Assembly (NCBI GenBank): GCA_936440205.1
Contig: OW387148.1
Coordinates: 12,145,961 to 12,209,960, forward strand
DNA: 64,000 nucleotides
Direction: 5' to 3'
Origin: Lepidonotus clava
Taxonomy: Eukaryota > Annelida > Polychaeta > Phyllodocida > Polynoidae
Both the position numbers and the translations under genes were made by a program. A model generated the notes under the pieces. The model saw only the letters and a program-made list of their open reading frames with translations. It made no database searches and was not told the origin of the DNA. The number at the start of each line of letters is the position of its first letter. Positions within the stretch are counted from its first letter, which is position 1. Shown here one piece after another: positions 56,641 to 64,000 of the stretch.

Positions 56641-57273
56641 AGAAATATATAGTGGGCCCACGCTGCCTGGACACAAGAAATCTTGTGTGCTCTAGCGGCA
56701 CATGGTCTGCTTTACTTCCCGTATTACCCGTGGGACATACGACACACACTTTATCACCCTGTCTGAAGACTGCAGTACTCTATCAACAACTACATCTCTA
56801 TCACACAGGGTATAACTATAATAAACGTGGTCATATCTACAGTTCTACTATGTACACATTCTGATCATCAAATACTGACCTTAGAACTGTCCCAAAAATA
56901 CAGCCATTTTTTTTTTAAAAACAACTTTTTTTTATACTGGGCGGTCTTTTCCGTATACATTACTGGTTTCCTGCACCACCCAGTTTTATGGTGGTCAACA
57001 AATTCGCCGGAGGAGTAGGAAAGTGAAATACAAGTTTAGTAATGTTCCATCTTCATAGGTAGGACTGAATACTTATTACCATAGTAAACTCCCAAAGCCC
57101 TCGGCCTGGGCCTCGGGCGTGATGGTCAATACCACCTGCACGATACGCACCTGGCGGGTGTTAATACAATAATAGCGTACGGGTGGTAACAAATTTGTAC
57201 CAAATCTTGGGCAGAACTCATCTTTTTACTTAATTACTAACCTAGAACAATTTCAGTGTCGTTCAATAACTTT
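56641..57273. other. Intergenic, nothing recognised
   Basis: Short frames only; no paired repeats seen. Confidence 0.35.
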
Positions 57274-57446
57274 CAGGGATGTAAGTCAGGGTTAATGAAA
57301 AAATCTGAAACCCCAGAGAGAAAATTTAGAATAACCTTAAAATGCCATAAAACGTCATGTAAGGAAATGAGTTTGAAAATTATTATCTGAGGTGATGATG
57401 TGAAAAAATCTGAAATCAGATTAAAATCTGAAAACTTACAACCCTG
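57274..57446. mobile_element. 173-bp MITE, family CAGGGATGTAAGT, second copy
   Basis: Nearly identical to 49335-49507 along its whole length. It ends ACTTACAACCCTG and is flanked by AACTTT on both sides, a possible target duplication. Confidence 0.8.
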
Positions 57447-58945
57447 AACTTTTATGATTTCAAAAAAGTAATCCAAACTGACAATAGAACTACCACATTT
57501 CTTTAAATGTACTATATTTTACTATTTAAATGTACTATTCGTGTTTTTAGACTGGGGTGATTTAGATGGAACAAATAAACATCAGACTTTTGGTAACGTC
57601 ACTGCATATTTAACATAATTTACAATGCATCCGCTCATATCATAGACATATATATGTCTTATGGATCTCTATGCTCATACGTAAACCTATGTGATGTATG
57701 GTTTGATATACATAAACCTATTTTTGAAGCACATTCATTTGTCTCAGAGGCGATTCCCTTTCTTTGCATTTCAGCATTATGATTTCAGGCACCTGTAGGT
57801 AAACACAGGCATTAGTTATTGAGAAAATAAAAACAAAAAATGGGAAACGGATCTATAGGAATTCTGCATTTTCTTGACAAATGAAAGTATAGATATTCAA
57901 TAGATACAAGTTGGAAAACAGAAAATTTAGCTAGAATTGCCTTTGCGCGATGTAAACAAAGATGATATCATGAAATATAACATGTTTTATGCTTAAGGCT
58001 TGTGTTTGAAAACTGACCTGTAAACATTTTTAGTCATAATGCATGTTAGATTAGCCTGCAGGAACGTATAAATACAAGATAACAGCTATTTACGTTGGGG
58101 ATAAATTAAAACATTTTCAGACATAAACTCATTGTGACACCTTGCGTGGCTAACCTGAGTGTGATAATGAATGATTTCTACAGACACAGACGTCGTTGTT
58201 TACAATTATTTCACGTATGTTTCGAAAGTGTAGAGTTGCGTAGACGACCTGGGATATATCAGGGCTGCTATATCATCAGGCACAAATCAAGTGCTCACGA
58301 AACAGTTCTTTGAATTGTCAGACATGTTTCGAAAGTTAATTTTAGGCGTGGCGAGGTGTATGGTAGCAAAAAAAAATTAGTTTTTTGAAAGTAACAAGCG
58401 TGTTTATGGACAGAGATCATTCTTGTATATCTCACCTGACATAATTATTACTATAATTTCAAGTTTTGTCCACTGTCACGATGTCTGATGTTCTCCGGTT
58501 AACTGTTGGACACTGTACAGAAAAAATGGCACGTGTCCGGCCGCTCGATATGCTCTTAAAAAATCACTGCATAACTCTTTCTGTGACATGGTACATGTAA
58601 CAACAGAGATACAATCTTAGGCACAAATGTAAAAAATAATTGTGTTTAGGCAACATTGCTCGAAAAAGTTACTGTACATACGTTCATTTCCTTCCCCCCC
58701 TCCCCCCTTTACCTTAGAATATTTTTTTTTCAAATATTGAGAACTTACACCAAACACCCTCTTTTACAATTTGCATTTGCAGCATCTAAAATTTGTTTTC
58801 TGATCAAATATATGCCATTCCGTTCATATTGGTAAGTTTTTGCCACATTTTCTTTTTTTCATATATATATATAATATTCCCATCAACACAATTTGAGGGT
58901 AAGGCTAATCTTTAAGGGTAGGTCGGGTAACCTGAACACAACCAT
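57447..58945. other. Intergenic, nothing recognised
   Basis: AT-rich. A C-run lies near 58696. No gene, RNA gene or paired repeat is supported. Confidence 0.35.
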
Positions 58946-58950
58946 TTCTT

Positions 58951-58956
58951 TTTATT
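58951..58956 (-). terminator. Candidate polyadenylation signal for LIPT2
   Basis: AATAAA on the minus strand about 100 bases past the stop codon. Confidence 0.55.
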
Positions 58957-59056
58957 TGGCCTTTTATGTCCATGCAGACATGTACACGAAACAACAAGTC
59001 CCTCTGTGTCCGCGACCTATTATTCAGTTTTACGAAACCCCCGCCGGCTGAGACGG

Positions 59057-60430
59057 CTACACCTTCTTGGCCTCCACCTTGACGCCGGGCGCCTTGAGAT
59101 CCGGGTGCGTCTCTCGGTTCTTGATGAGGTGACAGTCAAACTCCTCCATGAAGGCCTGGAAGAAGTGCTGTGCGGCGTCTTCGTTGGTGACGAACTCTCC
59201 GAGCTCCTTGGTGAGGGAGGTCACCTCCTTGCCCTCCAGCCCGCACGGCACGATGTGCTTGAACCAGGTCAGGTTGTTGTTACAGTTCAGGGCCAACCCG
59301 TGCGTCGTGATGTGCCGCCGCCCGTGCACGCCTAAGATCAGATACAATGGGAAAAAAAGTCAAATGTGGTTTTAGGAACATTTTGATAATCTTTCTATCA
59401 TTTACATTATCAGACCTAAAAAGCAGGATCACAGAAAGAAAGGTCGCATTTGAAAATATGAAATGTCAAATAACATAAAATAGAGGGTTGGAATATCACA
59501 ATTTCAACAAACTTGAAGGACAAATTGGGCTTCTTTTTTTATAAATCTCTTTTTTTTAGACAGATTTTTTTTATCCTGGCCTCAGATTGACTTGACCCAG
59601 TATTCCTCTTTTGGCCAGCTATGACTTACATTAATACATCATTTCAACCGTAGAACCATATTAAACTTTAGCTTTCGATTTAATGTAGATATGATGTATC
59701 TCTTGCGTATTTGACATCACTTTTGATATGTTAATGATATAATATTTTATGATTGTTTATTGATTTAGTGCTGCTAACTTTATTGGATTCAATGTAAATT
59801 TAATATTTTTATGGATATCAACCTTAATATCTAATGATACTGTGCAAATCGATTGTGCAAACAACAAATACCAAAAAGTAGGAAATCCTACACAATCAGG
59901 TAAAATTGCATCTCTGTGTAATTTGTCATTCAGTAAACATAAAACCAATGAAGCTTACCGATAGCACACAGTTTACGATTGCCCACCCACACTCCTGTAT
60001 CGGATGTCGTACAGGCGTCAATCCCGTAGGCCTGACAAGTCTTTATAACTGCTTTTTGCAGTCTGCAAACGTACTCCCTCATGCCGATGTTGAAGTCCTT
60101 TAGATTAAGGATCGGGTAGACGATCAACTGTCCGGGCCCATGAAAAGTGATCAACCCTCCTCGGTCGGTGCGGTAAAACTCAGCGCCAAGTGCCTTCAGC
60201 CTTTCCTCCTCCTCTGGGGGGTACACGCCCGACCGGTTCCCTACGGTGTACACTGGTTCATGGTCCCCGTAAAGGAGAATGTTTTTGGGAGGAAGGTGCT
60301 CGTGGAAAACATTACGGAGACCGTCTAGATGTCGCCTGGCATAGTGTTGTTGTACCTCCAGTGACCGGCCGTAACGCAGCCGACAGAAGTTCATCACGCA
60401 CACCGACGCAGATCTGCGGGCAGCCTCCAT
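59057..60430 (-). CDS. LIPT2: Lipoyl(octanoyl) transferase 2, mitochondrial
   Basis: Two coding exons, complement of 59959-60430 and 59057-59331, joined in phase through a GT-AG intron (donor GTAAGC, acceptor TTAG), giving 248 aa, close to vertebrate LIPT2 and bacterial LipB. It moves octanoyl groups from acyl-carrier protein to the H protein and other lipoyl domains, the first step of mitochondrial lipoate synthesis. Family motifs are intact: RGGLITFHGPGQLIVYPILN in exon 1; the catalytic Lys in WVGNRKLCAIG at the exon junction; RRHITTHGLALNCNNNLTWF and the catalytic Cys in HIVPCGLEG in exon 2. The start is the Met at 60428-60430 in a strong context (CACCATGG). The N terminus is basic (MEAARRSASVCVMNFCRLRYGR), fitting mitochondrial import. 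All key residues are present, so it is likely functional. A likely 3' splice site at 60454 points to a non-coding first exon upstream. Confidence 0.96.
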
Positions 60431-60740
60431 GGTGACTGCTTGAGGGACGTACCACTGAAAAAATAGAAAGAGAATGTTTATTCAAAATGTAGATAAAAGA
60501 TCACACTTCTGCAAAAAATCTTTACCATACCAGTTTCACTTAAGAGTAGTAATTTTCATTTCTACTAAACCTCCTGACTAGGGGTTGCTTTTATGCAGTG
60601 GTCCAGATCAAATTTGCACTGGCTAAAATATGAGCATGAGCGTCTTTATAGATTCTTCACTGGCTAATTGATGAAGGGTTGAAATACCTTGGGTACTCCA
60701 ACCCCTCCATACCCTGGGTCTTCTACCCCCTGTCCTCCCT

Positions 60741-60862
60741 CCAGGAGCGGATCCAGGAAATTGAAAAAAATTGAGAAAAAGGAGTGGGGAGGGGGGGGGG
60801 GGAGGTGCGCCCTTCAGCCCCCCCCCCCCCCCCCCCCACCCCCTATACCTGCGTCTACCCTC
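60741..60862. repeat. GGATCC-ended G-run repeat, short copy
   Basis: CAGGAGCGGATCCAGGAAAT at the left, followed by long G and C runs and a decayed right end (CCTATACCTGCG). Around it CCTTGGGTA.TCTACCCC phrases repeat (60687, 60890, 61237). Confidence 0.45.
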
Positions 60863-60936
60863 TATTAGTAGATCTATGTACCTTGGGTATTCTACCCCGC
60901 TACAACCCCTCCTTACCCGAGGTGAACTACCCCCTA

Positions 60937-61232
60937 CAGTGTTGGTGACTAACTTTTTGGGCTGTCAGCCAACAGGGCTGACAATGCCAATATATTGTCG
61001 TCCCTGATAGCTTTCTGTTGGCCCTGATTTTTACTCCATAGTATAGGATACCAAATATGTGTCTCCATTTTACAGGTTAAACTCTTAAAATGATCAGAAA
61101 AATACAGGAAAAAAACCATCAGAAATTCCAAGTCGGCCATCAGGGCCTGGCCCTAATTTTGGTGAAAATTGTCAGCCCTGTTCTCAAATTGTCAGCCATA
61201 GGCCTACGGGCCAGTGTTAGTGGTAAACACTG
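60937..61232. mobile_element. 296-bp hAT-like MITE
   Basis: CAGTGTTGGTGACTAAC and the complement of GTTAGTGGTAAACACTG are inverted ends, with GGGCTGTCAGCC / GTCAGCCATAGGCC inside both. CCCTA flanks both sides. CAGTGTT ends are typical of hAT elements. It interrupts a CCTTGGGTAC..ACCCCCTA repeat. Confidence 0.65.
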
Positions 61233-61385
61233 CCCTACCTTGGGTACTTCACCCCCTAGTGACATCTCTGCTAAGTCACTCAACCTAGGCCTAGTTAGGC
61301 CAAAAAAGAAAAGAACTGTTGTATTCAGGTGACAAAGGTCGAAAAAATTAGGATAGGTGGGTCGAAATTGTGTTCCTTTTTTTCT

Positions 61386-61495
61386 TACCAAAGAGATGAG
61401 GGCAGTGTTGAAAATCCAAAAATCCAAATATCCTCTACAAACATTTTAATCATCTTAAATCTAAATAGATCTTTTAATCATCTGTGTGCTGTTTT
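61386..61495. repeat. Dispersed repeat shared with 53673-53790
   Basis: CTTACCAAAGAGATGAGGGC, AGTGTTGAAAATCC, CCAAATATCCTCTAC and CATCTGTGTGCTGTTTTAC match the other copy in order. Confidence 0.55.
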
Positions 61496-61639
61496 ACTGT
61501 TGTTTTTTTAGGCCAATTCTTTTGGATTTTGAAACAAAAAGAGTAAAAATTCTTTATTTTTAAAAAAAATAAGAAAAAAAAGTTTGGCCAAAAATTTAGG
61601 TTGTGTAGCCTGTAGGGTTACCTGAACACAACTTTCACT

Positions 61640-62240
61640 ATGTAGATCTAGGTCATGACAGAGGGAACCTGCTGAGGCTGGGAACGGCCGACGGCCACGA
61701 GCAACTGGCGACGTCCATAAATATCGGCGCGTGATGACAGCGCCTGAGAAATGCTTTTGATTGTTCATTTGTCATCTGCCAGAGCTACGAATGCTGCATG
61801 ATTTATGTCCAATCCGGTAATATTATACTAGAATAGCATGATGTAGATGCGCAAAAACTTGAAACTTCACTGAACTTTCAGACTGAAGTTCTGAACCGAC
61901 AGTGACAATGTCACACGGTGACACCTACCTCGTTCTTTGACGACGGTCTCTAAATAAACGAGGATCTGACAGAAGGCAAAGACTTCATTTATCTGTCTGT
62001 AATTAGTAGATAAATGTTTGTGTACACGTTAAAGGCGTGTTTAGGCCTCCCTGGGGCCCTCCCCGTCCAAGTACATCGCTGACAAACTCACCGGAAGTTG
62101 TCTAGAACGGTTCCCGGCGTGCGGGAGGTTTGGTTCGACTGTTCTCCGCCAGGGGGACTCAGTTCCCCGCCAAAGGTTCAGTTATCCGGCAGGCGGACGG
62201 CCGCCGTCAACTTAGACTGGCGGCCGGTGTGATCACTTCC
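61640..62240 (-). promoter_or_regulatory. CpG-rich region, likely LIPT2 promoter and first exon
   Basis: CpG density and GC content are well above the surroundings (for example GGTTCCCGGCGTGCGGGAGG near 62110). The stretch contains the putative donor after 62092 and an overlapping ETS-type CCGGAAGT word (62091-62098), common in housekeeping promoters. Inferred from composition and splice sites. Confidence 0.4.
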
Positions 62241-62267
62241 CTAGTGGCAGGTATGGATAACTGTGAC

Positions 62268-62460
62268 CAGGGCTGAACCAGAAATTTTGGAAAGAGGGGG
62301 CGCACATGGTAAAAAGGGATCCTGTTCCCCCTCCAGGGGAGCAAGGGTTTACATTAAAAAAAATTGAAATTTGCCCCCCCCCCCCCCCAAAAAAAAGGGG
62401 GCGGCGGCGGTCGTAAGCTACTCCCATGCCCCCCCCCCCCCCCTAAAATCCGTCCCGGGT
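62268..62460. repeat. G-run repeat related to the GGATCC family
   Basis: ACCAGGGCTGAACCAGAAATTTTGG to CTAAAATCCGTCCCGG, with C and A/G homopolymers and TTTACATTAAAAAAAATTG. A degenerate member. Confidence 0.45.
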
Positions 62461-62722
62461 AACCATGACTGGTTATTGAGGGTCATGGGTGCCACTATTA
62501 AAATTAGATTGTAGCCAAAAATACCTCCCCTCTTTCAAGACTATAATGGCCCATACTCTTGGTCAGTTGGAAGGTCCAAAACGTAAAACACGACACCCCT
62601 TTGTTGTTCAGTCAGTATATATAGATCAAGGGTCGGTGACCATAAGTCCTTGAGACATTGTATAAAGATAGGCCTAGTAAATGACATCCCAGGCAGGGCA
62701 GATAGAGACCATATCCACACTT

Positions 62723-63028
62723 ACAGGCCCGTACCCAGGCTCTTCTGTGGGGGTGGGGGTGGGGGGGGGGGGGGGGGGGGGGGGGTGGCGAGGTTCCACA
62801 AGTGGAACTTTTGCCTGAATTTTCAATCATTTGAACTTGAAATTTGAAGAGGGGGCTGGCAAGGTTCCAGAAGTGGAAACTTTCGATATCATCCTACTGA
62901 TTTTAGGGAATTTTACATTAAATTTTTGAAGGAAAGGTGGACCTTTTGGAAAAATTTCCTTTGTTGAGGGGGGGGGGGGCACCTCCCACCCCCCCCCTCC
63001 ACCCCCACCCCCCTGGTTACGGGCCTGT
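62723..63028. repeat. Short element with ACAGGCCCGTACCCAGG ends and G/C runs
   Basis: ACAGGCCCGTACCCAGG (62723) and CCTGGTTACGGGCCTGT (to 63028) are inverted ends. The interior has very long G and C runs and an AATTTTACATTAAATTTTTG core like the GGATCC family. It lies within a copy of the dispersed ~90-bp repeat, whose halves are at about 62700 and 63023-63095. Confidence 0.6.
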
Positions 63029-63095
63029 GAGTCACTTACTGAGGCAGGTGATGTGTAATGGTCCAATAGACAGGACCCCACATAACAACAGCCAC

Positions 63096-63779
63096 CCAGG
63101 CAAGCAGCAATCAAACGAGCACGTTCTGCAACCATACATTTTTGGTCAGTCTGTAACCTGCCCAGTTTTCACTTAACACTTCTGTTATTTTAGGTTAAGT
63201 TGAGACTTGTGATAGTTACATTCTAATTTAGTGAAGTTGAGACCTTACCAATAAAGAATGTTATAGTAACATTATTATGACGTGAATTATATTGTAACAA
63301 GAATATCCTAATAACATTACCGTGTGACATCGAAACCTTAGGTTCTAAGGGCATTTTTGGGTGCCATCAAAATGATGAAACATAAACCAAAGCAGAACTG
63401 AACAGAACGGTACTGCAACTTTATAATGATATCGTACTCTTGCTTGGGTAGTGGCCCTTGTTATATCTTAATGTGGGTGTGGTATATGGCTATCATTGTA
63501 TAACTGATATCCAATAGAGCATAGCTATCATTGTTTAGAATTCAAAATGAATTTCAGGTGCCCACAAGAAAGAGGAAACCTAAGTAAGAATATGAATCAA
63601 TAGAAATTAAGGGAACAAAAATATTATCTGAGAAGGGAAGATTATGTCCTTCTGTATTTACCCAATTTTTATATTTAATATATTTATATAATCATTTTCT
63701 ATATTATACTTACACACACATTGTAGAATTGATCATAGAGTTATGGTAATTAGACAGTTTGCTTACCTCCTGTCCACAT
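63096..63779. other. Intergenic, nothing recognised
   Basis: AT-rich, short frames only. Confidence 0.35.
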
Positions 63780-63917
63780 CAGTCACACCAAAAATGTTAT
63801 AGCTACACAAAGATGGTCAAGTGGGGCCATCGCCTACTGGAATTACGTGACGTTGTCATTAGTCTACGAGAGTCTGTGCAACCCGTTATAAGACGGCTGC
63901 CGTTATTACCGTTTTCG

Positions 63918-63925
63918 TGACGTCA
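63918..63925. promoter_or_regulatory. Consensus CRE (TGACGTCA) in a promoter-like stretch
   Basis: A perfect TGACGTCA lies in a locally CpG-rich region (63800-63960) that also has TGACGTTGTC and CACGAAAATG words. The position fits the promoter of a gene running off the right edge. Confidence 0.35.
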
Positions 63926-63957
63926 TACATAAACAAAGAGCAGTTATAGTCACGAAA

Positions 63958-64000
63958 ATGCCAAAAATTGACGGCACATTGTATCTGGTTGCACGGATTC
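63958..64000 (+). CDS. Possible first exon of a gene cut by the window edge
   Basis: ATG at 63958 in context ACGAAAATGCC opens MPKIDGTLYLVARI to the edge. Only 14 codons are visible and no family can be named. The main support is the CRE-bearing, CpG-rich stretch just upstream. Confidence 0.2.
   Translation, partial: MPKIDGTLYLVARI

Larger units (their letters stand above)
60454..62092 (-). other. Probable 5'-UTR intron of LIPT2
   Basis: On the minus strand TTTTTTCAG precedes base 60454, a good 3' splice site just upstream of the LIPT2 start. CTTCCG then GTGAGT places a good donor after base 62092 in a CpG-rich stretch. Together they suggest a non-coding first exon near 62.1-62.2 kb. No transcript evidence. 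Confidence 0.45.

Overview
The window is metazoan genomic DNA: AT-rich, repeat-dense, with spliced genes, GT-AG introns and many short inverted-repeat transposons. The repeat mix (Polinton, tyrosine-recombinase-type retroelement, Penelope-like element, LINEs, many TTAA-flanked non-autonomous elements) and a tandem pair of WSCD-like sulfotransferases suggest a marine invertebrate, perhaps a deuterostome such as a hemichordate or amphioxus. The species cannot be fixed by reading alone.

Region by region. (1) 1 to about 8.6 kb is a Polinton/Maverick fossil cut by the left window edge. Recognisable parts are a packaging ATPase, a chromodomain integrase, a penton-like minor capsid protein, basic virion proteins, and segments resembling the major capsid N terminus and an adenain-type protease. 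No DNA polymerase B is seen. (2) 9 to 16.8 kb is mostly intergenic, with one well-bounded but unrecognised minus-strand exon (10167-10464), a LINE fragment and several copies of a G-run repeat bounded by GGATCC-containing ends. (3) About 16.8 to 27.7 kb and about 34.9 to 43.0 kb are two diverged copies of a tandem segmental duplication. Each carries a WSCD-like type II membrane sulfotransferase gene on the plus strand, with three coding exons visible and the first exon not found. Copy A has taken in a DIRS-like retroelement remnant, fold-back elements, an intronic 27-bp minisatellite and a 348-bp TTAA element whose empty site is preserved in copy B. Copy B has taken in a Penelope-like GIY-YIG remnant. 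(4) Between the duplicates lie a box-bearing element (28857-29749) and a LINE (about 30040-32612) split cleanly by a 794-bp TTAA element. (5) 45.5 to 51.4 kb holds two large non-autonomous elements side by side, each bounded by inverted repeats that share a CACGAA core and each carrying its own 17-19 bp box repeated at about 155-196 bp spacing. (6) 51.7 to 58.9 kb is repeat and unassigned DNA. (7) 59057-60430 on the minus strand is a complete two-coding-exon LIPT2 gene (mitochondrial octanoyltransferase), with a likely CpG-rich promoter and non-coding first exon near 62.1 kb. (8) The right edge has a CRE-containing, promoter-like stretch and perhaps the start of another gene.

Only LIPT2 and the two sulfotransferases are confident host genes. 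The most unusual signal is the set of transposon-like elements with regularly spaced internal boxes, where every element uses a different box.
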